NCBI RefSeq assembly: GCF_007751035.1
Contig: NZ_CP036433.1
Location: 9,157,001 to 9,221,000 of the forward strand
DNA length: 64,000 nucleotides
Reading direction: 5' to 3'
From: Lignipirellula cremea
Lineage (GTDB): Bacteria; Planctomycetota; Planctomycetia; Pirellulales; Pirellulaceae
Part shown: one piece after another, positions 1 through 9,299 of the stretch
Position numbering within the stretch: the stretch's first letter is position 1
Layout: each line of letters starts with the position of its first letter
Notes under the pieces: model-generated
Database searches by the model: none
What the model was told of the DNA's origin: nothing
Seen by the model: the letters and a program-made list of their open reading frames with translations, nothing else
Translations under genes and position numbers: made by a program

Positions 1-2
1 GC

Positions 3-1616
3 CGCGTTCCCACGGAGCGGCCGATTCTCGCCTTGCTGGTCCTGTTTGCGGCCGCCTTTCTGGCGTACCTGATGGCGATTCGCCTGGCCAGCCGGGCGGC
101 TCCTGGTCGTCGGCTGATGGGGCTGATTGTGGGGTCGGCCGTGCTCTTTCGCGTGGTGCTGCTGTTCTCCGCGCCGATCCAGGAGGTCGACATCTACCGC
201 TACCTGTGGGACGGCGCGGCGTCCTGCGCCGGCGTGAATCCGTTCCGTTACAGCCCCCAGCAGGTCCGCCTGGCTGACTCCCTCCCGCCAGACGACCCGG
301 CCCTGGTAAGGCTGGTTGCTGTGCGCGACAACCGGCCGGCGCTGGCACAGATTCTGCGTCGCGTGCATTTTGGCGAACTGCCGACCATTTATCCGCCCAC
401 CAGCCAGGCCGTGTTCGCCGCCGCGACCGCGATCACACCCGCCCGTTCGTCCGTGCTGAGTCGTATTTTTATCATGAAGGCATGGTGGATCGGTTTTGAC
501 CTGGCCACGCTTGGCCTGGTGATTGCCTTGCTGAAACTGACGGTCCAACCGGTTGGTCGCTGCCTGATTTACGCCTGGTGTCCGCTGCTGCTGAAAGAAG
601 TCGCCAACAGCGGCCATCTGGACGCGGCCGCCGTTTTTCTCACCACGCTGGCCGTTTATCTGGCGGCCCGCCTGGTCGTGAAACCGATCGCCGCGAGGGA
701 CGCCTGGAGCACGACGGGCCAGGTCGCCCTGGTTGGTTTCGTGCTGGCGCTGGCGGTCGGCGCGAAGCTGTATCCGGTCGTTCTCGCGCCGCTCCTCTGC
801 CTGGTTCTTGCCCGCCAGATGGGTTGGCGCCGCCTCCTGCTTCCCGCGGCCATTTTTTCGGCGACCACGCTGCTGCTGCTCTGGCCGATGCTGCCGCGTG
901 AAACGGCCGCCTCCGCGGAGTCGCCCGCCGTGGCTCCCGCACTGGCGCCGTTGCCGGCATCCGCCGTTGTTTCGGGCGCCGCGATCGATCCCAGCCTGGG
1001 CGTGGCGACCTTCCTGCGCCGCTGGGAGATGAACGACTTCCTGTTTTTGATCCTTGTCGAAAACCTCAAGTCGACGGCCGAACCGACGCCGCAGCCTGCC
1101 CCCTGGTTTTCCGTTCTCCCGGAATCCTGGCGGCGAGCGATCGTGGACCGTTTCGCCCGGGTCCTGCAGATCGAACCTTACGAAGCGCCGTTTCTGCTCA
1201 CGCGGGCGATCACCGGAGCGTTGTTCTGCGCCATCGCGATCCTGCTTGCCTGGCGAGCCGCGCGTCGGGCCGATCTCGACGCGTTCCTCACCGCGGGCTT
1301 TCTCACCCTGGCCTGGTTCTGGCTGCTTTGCCCCACGCAGAACCCCTGGTACTGGACCTGGACGCTGCCGCTGCTCCCCTTCGCCCGCAGCCGGGCATGG
1401 CTGGCGATGAGCGGTCTGGCGCTGCTCTACTACCTGCGGTTCTGGCTTCTTTATCATTGGCCGGACGCCCCGGTGCTCGGCACGCCTTACCCCGGGGCCG
1501 AGTTCTTCGACTTCGTCGTGACGTGGATCGAGTTTGCTCCCTGGCTGCTGTGTCTTGCCGGAGAATACATCCTGCGCCGACGCAGTAAAAAACCGGACAC
1601 ACCGGGAACGAGGTAG
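3..1616 (+). CDS. GT-C fold membrane glycosyltransferase (5' partial)
   Basis: The frame is open to the left edge of the window, so the true start is probably outside; the first in-window start is a TTG at 33. The product is a polytopic membrane protein with roughly ten hydrophobic stretches separated by short loops, and it has no soluble catalytic domain. The loop after the first membrane segments carries an acidic E-V-D followed by IYRYLWDG and a G-x-NPF-x-Y-x-P stretch. That arrangement is typical of GT-C enzymes, which transfer sugars from polyprenyl-phosphate donors on the outer face of the membrane (GT87/mannosyltransferase-like families). A second hallmark region, CPTQNPWYWTW, lies near the C-terminus. 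The substrate cannot be deduced. The next gene starts about 100 bp downstream on the same strand but is functionally unrelated. Family assignment is by pattern recognition; the exact GT family is unsure. Confidence 0.7.
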   Translation, partial: RVPTERPILALLVLFAAAFLAYLMAIRLASRAAPGRRLMGLIVGSAVLFRVVLLFSAPIQEVDIYRYLWDGAASCAGVNPFRYSPQQVRLADSLPPDDPALVRLVAVRDNRPALAQILRRVHFGELPTIYPPTSQAVFAAATAITPARSSVLSRIFIMKAWWIGFDLATLGLVIALLKLTVQPVGRCLIYAWCPLLLKEVANSGHLDAAAVFLTTLAVYLAARLVVKPIAARDAWSTTGQVALVGFVLALAVGAKLYPVVLAPLLCLVLARQMGWRRLLLPAAIFSATTLLLLWPMLPRETAASAESPAVAPALAPLPASAVVSGAAIDPSLGVATFLRRWEMNDFLFLILVENLKSTAEPTPQPAPWFSVLPESWRRAIVDRFARVLQIEPYEAPFLLTRAITGALFCAIAILLAWRAARRADLDAFLTAGFLTLAWFWLLCPTQNPWYWTWTLPLLPFARSRAWLAMSGLALLYYLRFWLLYHWPDAPVLGTPYPGAEFFDFVVTWIEFAPWLLCLAGEYILRRRSKKPDTPGTR

Positions 1617-1718
1617 CCGGACGGGCCCTTTTCGCCGTCCCGTTTCTGTTCGAAACTAGACAAAAATGACGCCATCGATTTTTGCCCCAGGCCGACTGGC
1701 CGCAGGGAAAAGGTGACC

Positions 1719-2771
1719 ATGAATCCCCTTCCGAATACGCCCTCGCAAAGTCCTGCGGAAAACTCCACGTCCCTTGTTTCCGCCATCGGGCTTCTGCTTC
1801 TCTGCTTCTTCCTCGCCGCGAGTCCAGTACAGGCGGAAGAAGGCGACAAACCAGCCCTGGTTCCGCTGCCGGCTGCGGCTCCTTCCCCCAGAGAAAACCC
1901 GACCACGCCCGCCAAGGTCGCCCTGGGCCGGCAACTGTTCTTTGACACGCGGCTCTCGGGCGACAACCGGATGAGCTGCGCCTCGTGCCATCTGCCGGAC
2001 AAGGCGTTCGCCGACGGACTGCCGCGATCCGCAGGAAACGCGGGGCAGGAGCTGACCCGCAATACGCCGTCGCTGCTGAATGTGGCGTTCTTCGAGCGCC
2101 TGTTCTGGGACGGTCGGTCAAAAAGCCTGGAGGAACAAGCGCTGGCCCCCCTGCAGTCGCCGGCGGAGATGAACCAGGATCTGGACGAACTCGAGAAAGA
2201 GCTGAACGCCGTCCCCGGCTATCGGCGGCAGTTCCAGGACGTCTTTCAATCCCCCGTTACCCGCCGCGGAGTCGCCCAGGCGCTGGCTGCTTTCCAGCGC
2301 ACCCTGGTGACCCAGCCCTCTCCCTTCGACCGCTACCTGGCTGGCGATGAAGAGGCGCTTTCCGACGAAGCCAAGCGCGGCCTGGAGCTGTTCACAGGCG
2401 CTGCCGATTGCGTCCGCTGCCACCAGGGTCCGCTGCTGAGCGACGGCAAGTACTACCGGCTGGGCGTCTCCTTTATTGATGAGGGACGCGGCGGCGTCAC
2501 CGGCGCCGCGACGGATAAAGCCCGCTTCCGCACCCCCAGTTTGCGGAACATCGCGCAGACCGCCCCCTATATGCATGACGGTTCCATGAAAACGCTCTAC
2601 CGGGTCGTAGAGTACTATTACCGCGACGCCCCCAGCTCCTCTCGCCCGGGACGTGAACTCGATATCCGTCCTTTGACGGGGCAAAGCTACTCCGAGATTC
2701 CGGCGATTGTCGCCTTTCTGGAAAGCTTGACCGGCGAAGCTCCCCGCATCACGGCCCCTGACCTGCCCTAG
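1719..2771 (+). CDS. Di-haem cytochrome c peroxidase (CcpA/MauG family)
   Basis: A secreted 350-residue protein with a signal peptide (hydrophobic LVSAIGLLLLCFFLAASPVQA) and two haem c motifs, CASCH at about residues 87-91 and CVRCH at about 231-235. The spacing and the PYMHDG motif near residue 284 match bacterial di-haem cytochrome c peroxidases, which reduce hydrogen peroxide in the periplasm using cytochrome c or copper-protein electrons; MauG-like oxidases share the fold. The length is normal for the family. I chose ATG 1719 over GTG 1713 because the purine-rich GGGAAAAGG lies 6 bp upstream of it. The permease gene follows after only 11 bp, so the two are probably co-transcribed, although no functional link is evident. 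Peroxidase versus MauG-like activity cannot be told apart from sequence alone. Confidence 0.9.
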   Translation: MNPLPNTPSQSPAENSTSLVSAIGLLLLCFFLAASPVQAEEGDKPALVPLPAAAPSPRENPTTPAKVALGRQLFFDTRLSGDNRMSCASCHLPDKAFADGLPRSAGNAGQELTRNTPSLLNVAFFERLFWDGRSKSLEEQALAPLQSPAEMNQDLDELEKELNAVPGYRRQFQDVFQSPVTRRGVAQALAAFQRTLVTQPSPFDRYLAGDEEALSDEAKRGLELFTGAADCVRCHQGPLLSDGKYYRLGVSFIDEGRGGVTGAATDKARFRTPSLRNIAQTAPYMHDGSMKTLYRVVEYYYRDAPSSSRPGRELDIRPLTGQSYSEIPAIVAFLESLTGEAPRITAPDLP

Positions 2772-2773
2772 GA
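2770..2773 (+). promoter_or_regulatory. Shine-Dalgarno site supporting a TTG start
   Basis: AGGA overlaps the TAG stop of the peroxidase gene and lies 9 bp before TTG 2783. The next in-frame ATG would remove the first membrane segment of the permease, so this site decides the start. Confidence 0.55.
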
Positions 2774-2782
2774 CAATCCCCG

Positions 2783-4129
2783 TTGCCCGCATCCGCCCCC
2801 CAGGAAACACAGCCGCCGTCCGCACCGCCGGCGGCCAGCCTCCGCCGCGCCGTCGGCATCTATGGCGCCGTGATGATGGGTCTGGGATCGATCCTGGGGA
2901 CCGGCGTCTTTGTGAGTATCGGGATCGGAGCCGGAGCCGCCGGGCCGGCCGTGGTGCTGGCGATCCTGCTGGCGGCAGGCGTCGCGGCCTGTAACGGGCT
3001 CAGCAGCGCGCAGCTGGCCGCTAATCACCCGGTCAGCGGCGGCGCCTATGAGTACGGCTATCGCTGGCTGCACCCGTCGCTGGGCTTTACGGCCGGCTGG
3101 ATGTTCCTCTGCGCCAAGAGCGCCTCGGCCGCCACGGCCGCCCTGGGACTTGCCGGCTATCTGCTGCATGCGTTTGGCGCCAGTGCGGGGATCGTGCCGC
3201 TGGCGGCGGGAACGGTCGTCGTTCTGACGATCCTGGCGCTGACCGGCATCCAGCGCAGCAGCCTGGCGAACATCGTCATCGTGTCGCTCACGCTGTTCGC
3301 CCTGCTGCTGTTTGTCGCGGCCGGCCTGCCCCTCGCCTGGCGATCAGGCGTCGACCACATGCAGCCGTTCTTCGCGCCGACGGCGGGGACGTCGAAGCTT
3401 TCCGGATTGCTGGAAGCGTGCGCCCTGATGTTTGTCGCTTACACAGGCTACGGCCGGATCGCGACGCTGGGGGAGGAAATGCAAGAGCCGCGGACGAACA
3501 TTCCCCGGGCCATCATCCTGACGCTGGCGATCTCCATGACGCTCTATCTGGCGGTCAGCATGACCGCGATCTCCGCCGTCGGCGCCGGAGCGCTCGCCGC
3601 CGCAACGCTGCAGCAGAACGCTCCGCTGGAAACGGTCGCCCGCGGTTTTGATTTTCCCGGCGTGGCGATCCTCGTTTCGGTCGGCGCGGCGACGGCCATG
3701 CTGGGCGTGCTGCTGAACCTGATTCTCGGCCTGTCGCGCGTGGCGCTCGCGATGGGACGCCGCGGGGATCTGCCCCCCGTTCTGGCCCGGCTCAACCAGT
3801 CCCAGTCGACGCCTTATGCGGCCGTCATTGCGGTGGGCGCGATGATTGCCGCCCTCACGCTGATCGGCAATGTCCGCACCACCTGGTCGTTTAGCGCCTT
3901 CACGGTGCTGGTTTATTACGCCCTGACCAATCTGGCCGCCCTGCGTCTGACCCGGGAGGAGCGTCTTTATCCGGTCTGGATTCCATGGATCGGCCTGTGC
4001 TCCTGCCTGTTTCTGGCATGCTGGGTGGAAACGCGCATCTGGCTCACCGGGTTTGGCCTGATTGCGGCCGGTCTGCTGTGGCAACAGATCGCCAGGCGGC
4101 TGTTCCCGCATCCGCAGATCCCCCGGTAA
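2783..4129 (+). CDS. APC-superfamily amino acid permease
   Basis: A 448-residue inner-membrane transporter with about twelve hydrophobic segments. The first segment carries the G-x-G-S-I-L-G-T-G-V-F signature (around residues 33-43) that marks helix 1 of the amino acid-polyamine-organocation superfamily, where the backbone breaks and binds the substrate. Helix 6 has the expected F-V-A-Y-T-G-Y-G-R pattern, and a cytoplasmic EEMQEPRTNIPRAI motif follows it. Members exchange or import amino acids or amines with H+ or Na+; the substrate here is unknown. The start is TTG, supported by an AGGA at 2770. The gene lies 11 bp downstream of the cytochrome c peroxidase and is probably co-transcribed with it. 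The length is normal and nothing is missing. Confidence 0.88.
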   Translation: MPASAPQETQPPSAPPAASLRRAVGIYGAVMMGLGSILGTGVFVSIGIGAGAAGPAVVLAILLAAGVAACNGLSSAQLAANHPVSGGAYEYGYRWLHPSLGFTAGWMFLCAKSASAATAALGLAGYLLHAFGASAGIVPLAAGTVVVLTILALTGIQRSSLANIVIVSLTLFALLLFVAAGLPLAWRSGVDHMQPFFAPTAGTSKLSGLLEACALMFVAYTGYGRIATLGEEMQEPRTNIPRAIILTLAISMTLYLAVSMTAISAVGAGALAAATLQQNAPLETVARGFDFPGVAILVSVGAATAMLGVLLNLILGLSRVALAMGRRGDLPPVLARLNQSQSTPYAAVIAVGAMIAALTLIGNVRTTWSFSAFTVLVYYALTNLAALRLTREERLYPVWIPWIGLCSCLFLACWVETRIWLTGFGLIAAGLLWQQIARRLFPHPQIPR

Positions 4130-4229
4130 CGGTCGGGAGAGAACCGCTCGCCGCCGGGAAGCCGACTTGTTCGTTATATTGAACCCGTTAACTTGACAAT
4201 CCACGCAGCCCTTTCTCAAGGACCGACAG

Positions 4230-4973
4230 ATGGCATTCGATGTGAAAGATAAAACCGTTCTGGTAACGGGAGCGAACCGCGGCATTGGCAAATCGATCCT
4301 GGAAGAGGCCCTGCGTCGCGGGGCGACCAAAGTCTATGCAGCCGTGCGCAAGATCGATTCGGCCGAACCGCTGGTTGAAGAGTACGGAGACCGCGTTGTC
4401 CCGGTTCGCCTGGACCTGGACGACCCGGCGTCGATCACCGCGGCGGCGAAAACGGCTGCCGATGTCGACGTGGTCGTCAACAACGCCGGCGTGCTGAAAA
4501 TCTCCTCCGCCCTGGACCCCGACGCCATCGCCGCGCTGCAGTTTGAAATGAACGCCAATGTGTACGGCCTGATCCAGGTCGCCCAGGCGTTCGCCCCCGT
4601 GCTCAAAGCCAACGGCGGCGGCGCCCTGGCGCAGCTCAACAGCGTGGCTTCGGTGACGACGTTTGCTGCCTTTGCAACCTACTGCGCATCCAAGGCGGCC
4701 AGCTACGCCATCACGCAGGGCTTGCGGGAGTCCCTGCGGGAACAGGGCACGCTGGTCGTCAGCGTGCACCCGGGACCGATCCAGACCGACATGGGAGTAG
4801 AAGCGGGCTTCGGCGACGACGCCGACTCCCCCGACCTGGTCGCGGCGGGCATTTTCGACGCGATCGCCGCTGATCGTTTCCTCGTCTGGCCCGACAAAGT
4901 CGCCCAGCAGATCGGCGGCGCCTATCAAAGTTTCGCCGAGAACGTCATCGAAGCGGGCGCTCAGGAGGGTTAA
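4230..4973 (+). CDS. Short-chain dehydrogenase/reductase (SDR)
   Basis: A 247-residue cytoplasmic NAD(P)-dependent oxidoreductase of the classical SDR family. The nucleotide-binding motif TGANRGIG is at residues 13-20, NNAG at 84-87, and the catalytic Ser-Tyr-x-x-x-Lys set is S138, Y151 and K155 (YCASK). The start ATG is preceded by AAGGA at about 7 bp spacing. The gene is transcribed towards the leftward MDR oxidoreductase, with small hairpins in the 96-bp gap. The substrate is unknown. A TTGACA sits about 36 bp upstream of the ATG without a matching -10 box, so I do not call a promoter. Confidence 0.92.
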   Translation: MAFDVKDKTVLVTGANRGIGKSILEEALRRGATKVYAAVRKIDSAEPLVEEYGDRVVPVRLDLDDPASITAAAKTAADVDVVVNNAGVLKISSALDPDAIAALQFEMNANVYGLIQVAQAFAPVLKANGGGALAQLNSVASVTTFAAFATYCASKAASYAITQGLRESLREQGTLVVSVHPGPIQTDMGVEAGFGDDADSPDLVAAGIFDAIAADRFLVWPDKVAQQIGGAYQSFAENVIEAGAQEG

Positions 4974-5006
4974 GGAGCCGTCCGCCGGTTCGCGGTCATG
5001 CCAACG

Positions 5007-5024
5007 GTGCGGCCCCAGCCGCAC
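5007..5024 (+). terminator. Candidate terminator hairpin after the SDR gene
   Basis: GTGCGGC, loop CCCA, then GCCGCAC: a perfect 7-bp GC-rich stem about 34 bp after the SDR stop codon. No T tract follows, so intrinsic termination is uncertain. Confidence 0.35.
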
Positions 5025-5043
5025 ACGTAGCAGGCAGAAGAAA

Positions 5044-5070
5044 ATCCGGCCTGCCGCTGGGCAGCCGGAT
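5044..5070 (-). terminator. Candidate terminator hairpin at the MDR gene end
   Basis: An outer stem ATCCGGC/GCCGGAT encloses an inner CTGCC/GGCAG-type stem and overlaps the last base of the stop codon of the leftward oxidoreductase. It is a strong hairpin between convergent genes, but on the minus strand it is followed by only a short T-rich run. Confidence 0.45.
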
Positions 5071-6083
5071 CAGAACCCTTCCAGCACGATCTTGCCGCGG
5101 GAGGTGGTGCTTTCAATCCGGGCGTGCGCTTTCCGCAAAGCGGTCGCATCGATCTTGCCGGCCACTTCGGTCAGGGTCGAGCGGACGCGTCCCACGTCAA
5201 CCAGGGCGGCCACTTCGTTCAGCAGCTTTCCTTGCTCCGCCATGTCGGGCGTATCAAAGAGCGACCGGGTGAACATCAGCTCCCAGTGCATTGAGATCGC
5301 TTTCCGCTTGAGCAGCAGCGGGTTGAGGGCCTTGGGGTCATCGATCAGGCCAAACCGGCCCTGCGGCGCCATCAGCTCCACAAGATCCTGCAGGTGCGCG
5401 TCGCTGTGCGTGGTCGAGAACACAAACCCCGGCGCGCCGATCCCCAGCGCTGCGACCTGGGGAGCCATCGGCTGGCGATGGTCGACTACATGCTGGGCCC
5501 CGCATTCCCGCACCCAGTCCTGCGTTTCCTGGCGAGACGCCGAGGCGATCACCGTCAGATCGGTCAGCGCCCGCAACAGCTGGATCGTGATCGAACCGAC
5601 GCCCCCTGCCCCGCCGACGACCAGAATCACGCCTGCTCCCTGCCGGGTCGGACGTTTAACTTCCAGCCGCTCAAACAGCATTTCCCAGGCCGTGATCGCC
5701 GTCAGCGGCAAGGCCGCCGCCTCGGCGTCGGTCAGGGTCGACGGCTTGCGGCCGACGATGCGTTCATCGACCAGGTGATACTCGCTGTTGGTGCCGGGCC
5801 GGGCGATCGAACCGGCATAGAACACGGCGTCGCCCGGTCGGAAGTCGGTCGCGTCCGGCCCGACGTCCTCGACCACCCCCGCGGCGTCGAAGCCCAGGAC
5901 CCGCCAGCCCCCGTTCTCGGGCGCCGCATGATTGCGCAGCTTGGCGTCCACCGGGTTGACCGAGACCGCATTGATTTTCACCAGCAAGTCGCGGCCTGTG
6001 GCTTCCGGCTTCTCCAGGGTGATGTCCTGCAGGGCGTCCTCGCGGTCAATGGGACCGGCTGTCTGGTAGGCGATCGCTTTCAT
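5070..6083 (-). CDS. MDR-family zinc-type alcohol dehydrogenase-like / quinone oxidoreductase
   Basis: A 337-residue medium-chain dehydrogenase/reductase. The N-terminal GroES-like domain (about 1-125) contains the VNPVDAKLR and GFDAAGVV motifs, and the Rossmann domain (about 125-260) has VVGGAGGVGS as its NADP-binding loop. The cysteine-rich structural-zinc lobe of true alcohol dehydrogenases is absent, so an NADPH:quinone reductase-like activity is more likely than a zinc alcohol dehydrogenase. I start at ATG 6083 because the family normally begins M-K-A-I and a GAGAG lies upstream; an in-frame ATG 39 bp further up is possible. It is the last gene of a leftward run after a SnoaL-like protein and an FG-GAP protein. 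The substrate is unknown. Confidence 0.88.
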   Translation of the reverse strand: MKAIAYQTAGPIDREDALQDITLEKPEATGRDLLVKINAVSVNPVDAKLRNHAAPENGGWRVLGFDAAGVVEDVGPDATDFRPGDAVFYAGSIARPGTNSEYHLVDERIVGRKPSTLTDAEAAALPLTAITAWEMLFERLEVKRPTRQGAGVILVVGGAGGVGSITIQLLRALTDLTVIASASRQETQDWVRECGAQHVVDHRQPMAPQVAALGIGAPGFVFSTTHSDAHLQDLVELMAPQGRFGLIDDPKALNPLLLKRKAISMHWELMFTRSLFDTPDMAEQGKLLNEVAALVDVGRVRSTLTEVAGKIDATALRKAHARIESTTSRGKIVLEGF

Positions 6084-6148
6084 CTGTTGCTCTCGGGTGT
6101 ACTGGGTATTGTCGTGAGTCATCGCGGGGTAAACACCGGCGTTCCGGT

Positions 6149-6529
6149 TCAGAACATGCCGTTGTTATGGAGGGCCGTGTCGGGCACGACCTGCAGGACG
6201 TCCCAGTGCTCGACGATCTTTCCCTGGGCGTCGAACCGAAAGATGTCGATCCCCGCGTAGTCATGGTCGCCCGGCCAGTGCTGGTAACAATGCAACATCA
6301 CCAGGTCCCCTTCGGCGAGGGCTCGCTTGAACTCCACTCGTTTGCCAGGGTACTCTACGGCCATTCTTTCGAAGTAGTCGATAAACGCCTGTTTGCCGTC
6401 GCCGACGCCCGGGTTGTGCTGGATATAGTCGTCGCCGACGAACCGCTCGACCGCTTCCCGCGGCCGTCGCTGGTTAAACATCATGTCATAGAATGCCATC
6501 GCGTTCTGCTTGAGCTGTGCAGGTTCCAT
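6149..6529 (-). CDS. SnoaL-like / NTF2-fold protein
   Basis: A 126-residue cytoplasmic protein of the SnoaL-like (NTF2 fold) family. Family features visible are the helix leading into [10 protein letters not shown], then [21 protein letters not shown] and a C-terminal IVEHWDVLQ. These proteins form cone-shaped barrels used as small hydrolases, isomerases or binding proteins, and function varies too widely to assign one. The ATG at 6529 is preceded by GAAAGGA at a good distance; the open frame extends further upstream but that extension is not conserved-looking. It sits 65 bp upstream of the MDR oxidoreductase in the same direction, suggesting joint expression and perhaps metabolism of the same small molecule. 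Confidence 0.82.
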   Translation of the reverse strand: MEPAQLKQNAMAFYDMMFNQRRPREAVERFVGDDYIQHNPGVGDGKQAFIDYFERMAVEYPGKRVEFKRALAEGDLVMLHCYQHWPGDHDYAGIDIFRFDAQGKIVEHWDVLQVVPDTALHNNGMF

Positions 6530-6611
6530 TCGATCCTTTCTGGCGATTCCGGCCGATGCGGGACCGGCCGCCTGCCTGCGGAATCCAGCATCGCCTGTTT
6601 CAATCGAACGC

Positions 6612-8231
6612 TCACTTCTGTTTCGCAGGCGACTCCCCCGCGGTGACAACGACCCGTTCATCGGCCGGCACGTTCGTCCGCTCGACCTGCGTTCCATCGG
6701 GGAAAACAATGCGCAGATCATAAGCTTTAAGCTCGCCCAGTCCGACATGCACGGGCATGCCGTCCCAGCGCGCCTTGGCCGTATGTAGCGCCTGGGCGTG
6801 CGGACGCTGCAGGTCGCCGGCCGGATAAACCGAAAGGATTGCATCGACCGCAAACGGATTGGGCCCGCTCATGCGGGGAGTGATCCAGGCCGCGTGACCG
6901 GCGTCGACCGTCTTGTTCAGAAAGACGGCGATATCGGTCCTGGTCGGGCCGCCCACGACCACATCGAGCAAGCCGTCCTGGTTGATGTCGCAGATCACGG
7001 CGGGGTTGGAATCCCACCCTTTGACTTGCATCACCTCGCGAAAATCGCCATCGCCCAGGTTCTGAAAGACGCGGGTCAGCCCCAGTCGCGGATTGGAGAG
7101 CAGCAAATCGGTCAGGCCGTCCTGGTCAAAGTCAGCCGGGAATGCCCGCAGCATATAGGGGCCGCGCTTCCGCAGAAACGCGGTCAGCGCAGTCTCCTGT
7201 GGGACGAAGGCTCCTGCCTCCGTGCTGGCATAGAGGCCGCCCGTCTCTTCCCCCGCGATCAACAAATCCCGGCGACCGTCGCCGGTCAGATCGCCGTAGT
7301 AAATGGGGCAGCCTTGCTCCGGCAGTCCCAACGCCTGGCCGCTGTTTTCCAGGGCGCCGTCTTTCGTTCCCAGCAGATAGCGTCCCAGGTACTCGCCTCC
7401 GTAACCGCCCTGGCCGGCCAGGACCAGATCGGGAACGCCGTCGTGGTTCAGATCGATCGGCTGCGGATCGTGACCCTGCGTGTCATAGCCGTTGACGAAA
7501 TTCTCCATGATCTTCGCGGTGAAGAAACGGTTGTTCTTGCCGGCCTGTTTCCTCTTGTTTTCGAAGTCGACCAGTTCATCCGGCAGGTTCTGCGGCTCGG
7601 CATGATGGGGCGTTTTGCTCCAGGTGAACGAACGGGTTTCGGGTGCGTAAACATGCGTCCCGCGGGAGCCGCTGTCGAGATCGGGATATCCGTCGCCGTT
7701 GAGATCGACGACTTCAATCGGATGACTGACCGGATGAAAGGAGCCCGCCGCGTCCGGCTCCAGCTTCTTTCCTTGCCGGTTCCAGACGAACCCCTTCCGC
7801 GATTCGTCGGACAGGGACGCCAGATCGAGAAAACCGTCGCCGTCGAAATCCCAGATCCAGGGACGATCGTCGGCGCCCGGCAGCTCACGCGGATCAACGC
7901 CCAGGTTCCGGGTGTGATCCACAAAATGGAGCTTGCCGGTTTCCTTCAGTTCATTCCGCAGAATCATCGAGCCCGGCACGCCGTGATGCGAGGCGATCAG
8001 ATCGAGATCGCCGTCGTTATCCAGATCAAACGCCCGCAGGCCCCAGGGCCACCAGCCGTGGCTTTGAAACTTTCCGTCCTGTCGGGCCAGCTCCGTTTGC
8101 TGCCAGGCCTCCATCGCCTTGGCAAGGCCGACCTCCCCGGCAGGAACCTGTTCCAGCACCACTTCCGCAGCCAGCGACGGGCTGACAGCCAGCATCAGCC
8201 CGAGCGACGAGAGAATCAATAAACGGCACAT
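6612..8231 (-). CDS. Secreted FG-GAP/VCBS repeat protein
   Basis: A 539-residue exported protein with a clear signal peptide ([17 protein letters not shown]...SLAA). Repeated D-x-D-x-D-G-D-x-D-L motifs ([72 protein letters not shown]) mark a beta-propeller of FG-GAP repeats that bind calcium. The C-terminal ~100 residues ([10 protein letters not shown]...[18 protein letters not shown]) resemble the ASPIC/UnbV tail found after such propellers. The start at 8231 is supported by AGGGAG at 8238-8243. No catalytic domain is visible; extracellular binding or a structural role is the reasonable reading. It may lead a small leftward operon with the SnoaL-like and MDR genes. A hairpin repeat lies in its upstream region. 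Confidence 0.85.
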   Translation of the reverse strand: MCRLLILSSLGLMLAVSPSLAAEVVLEQVPAGEVGLAKAMEAWQQTELARQDGKFQSHGWWPWGLRAFDLDNDGDLDLIASHHGVPGSMILRNELKETGKLHFVDHTRNLGVDPRELPGADDRPWIWDFDGDGFLDLASLSDESRKGFVWNRQGKKLEPDAAGSFHPVSHPIEVVDLNGDGYPDLDSGSRGTHVYAPETRSFTWSKTPHHAEPQNLPDELVDFENKRKQAGKNNRFFTAKIMENFVNGYDTQGHDPQPIDLNHDGVPDLVLAGQGGYGGEYLGRYLLGTKDGALENSGQALGLPEQGCPIYYGDLTGDGRRDLLIAGEETGGLYASTEAGAFVPQETALTAFLRKRGPYMLRAFPADFDQDGLTDLLLSNPRLGLTRVFQNLGDGDFREVMQVKGWDSNPAVICDINQDGLLDVVVGGPTRTDIAVFLNKTVDAGHAAWITPRMSGPNPFAVDAILSVYPAGDLQRPHAQALHTAKARWDGMPVHVGLGELKAYDLRIVFPDGTQVERTNVPADERVVVTAGESPAKQK

Positions 8232-8640
8232 TTCTGTCTCCCTGGGATGCAAAGAACACGTTGAGAAAACCTGTCGGATTCTGATTCGTCGTTTAGAGGA
8301 AGGACAGACGCCGGTCGGTCGCCTTTCACTCCGTGAAAGGACCCGTTATTTCGCGGAGCAAAAGACGTCTGACTATCCGTCAAAGGTTGCGCGTCCCAAG
8401 CCAGAGACGACAGACCGACGACTGCCAAAAGTTGCAATCCCAGGCCGCACCTCGCCAGGGAGAAGCTTGATTCTAGGTTCGCCGCCCGGCCGCTTCAACT
8501 GCGAGCAAGTTGCCGGCAGACTTTGCGCCACTTATGATGGCGCTCTCAGGTCGCCGTCCCGGCAAGCCCGCGGGGACGGCCCTCGATGCCAGGCAAACCC
8601 CATCCTTCTGAACGTCCCCCTTCTCCGGGAGAGAAGCCCC
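8232..8640. other. Divergent intergenic region with a hairpin repeat copy
   Basis: A 409-bp gap between the leftward FG-GAP gene and the rightward RidA-like gene. It holds copy A of the double-hairpin repeat (about 8275-8405). The last 60 bp before 8641 include GGGAGAGAAG, which serves as the RidA-like ribosome binding site. No open frame here looks coding, and I cannot pick promoters with confidence. Confidence 0.6.
8275..8405 (+). repeat. Double-hairpin repeat, copy A
   Basis: The left arm (ATTCTGATTCGTCGTTT...) resembles copy B. Hairpin 1 is CCTTTCAC-TCC-GTGAAAGG at 8322-8340. The linker is the degenerate ACCCGT, and hairpin 2 is a decayed TTTCGC-GGA-GCAAAA. The right arm (GCGCGTCCC) resembles the right end of copy C at 10.7 kb, so this copy looks like a complete single element. 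Confidence 0.7.
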
Positions 8641-9246
8641 ATGCAGCCCGCCACGACCCGCCGGAAACTACTGCGCGACGGAATGCTACTGGGCGTCGGA
8701 CTGACGGCCGGAGCCTGCGCGCCGTCCGCCTTGCGCATGATGTTCCAGTCCCCTGCCCTGGCGGAAGATCACGGCGACCCGCCGTCGGCCGAGCAGCGAC
8801 TGCGGGACCGGGGCATCACGCTGCCGCCGCCTCCACAGCCGGTCGCCGTTTACATCCCGGCCGTTCGCGTCGGCAATCTGCTGTATACGTCGGGCCACAT
8901 TCCAAAACGCGCCGACGGCTCGGCCATCGTAGGCAAGGTGGGGCAGGACCTGACACTTGAGCAAGGTTTCGACGCGGCCCGGCTGGTCGGCGTCAACGTG
9001 CTCAGTTCGGTCCGTCATGCGCTCGGCAGCCTGGACAAGGTCGCCCGGCTGGTGAAGGTTCTCGGCGTCGTCAACTGCGTCAGCAGCTTTACGCAGCAGC
9101 CGCAGGTGATCAATGGCTTTAGCGAACTCATGATCGAAATCTTCGGCGAAGCCGACGGCAAGGCGGCCCGCAGCGCGATCGGCGCCGGCTCCCTGCCGGG
9201 CAACATGGCCGTTGAAGTCGAAGCGATCTTTGAGATTCGTTCCTGA
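8641..9246 (+). CDS. Tat-exported RidA (YjgF/YER057c/UK114)-like protein
   Basis: A 201-residue protein. Residues 1-40 form a twin-arginine type signal (TTRRKLLRDG followed by a hydrophobic segment and A-C-A), and the rest is a RidA-family domain with YTSGHIPKRADGS and a C-terminal NMAVEVEAIFEI strand. RidA proteins form trimers that deaminate reactive enamines/imines; the long, divergent relatives like this one often lack that activity, and I could not place the usual C-terminal arginine with certainty. Export of a RidA-like protein is unusual, because the classical enzyme is cytoplasmic. The start is ATG 8641 with GGGAGAGAAG upstream. The esterase gene follows after 53 bp, so the two probably form an operon. 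Confidence 0.82.
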   Translation: MQPATTRRKLLRDGMLLGVGLTAGACAPSALRMMFQSPALAEDHGDPPSAEQRLRDRGITLPPPPQPVAVYIPAVRVGNLLYTSGHIPKRADGSAIVGKVGQDLTLEQGFDAARLVGVNVLSSVRHALGSLDKVARLVKVLGVVNCVSSFTQQPQVINGFSELMIEIFGEADGKAARSAIGAGSLPGNMAVEVEAIFEIRS

Positions 9247-9299
9247 CTTCTTTTTTCTCGCAACCCAGCTTTGACCCTTACTAACTTTGAGGCGGTCTG

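Noticed and set aside
4193-4198. TTGACA upstream of the SDR gene as a -35 promoter box
   Set aside because: No acceptable -10 element lies at the required distance before the ATG.
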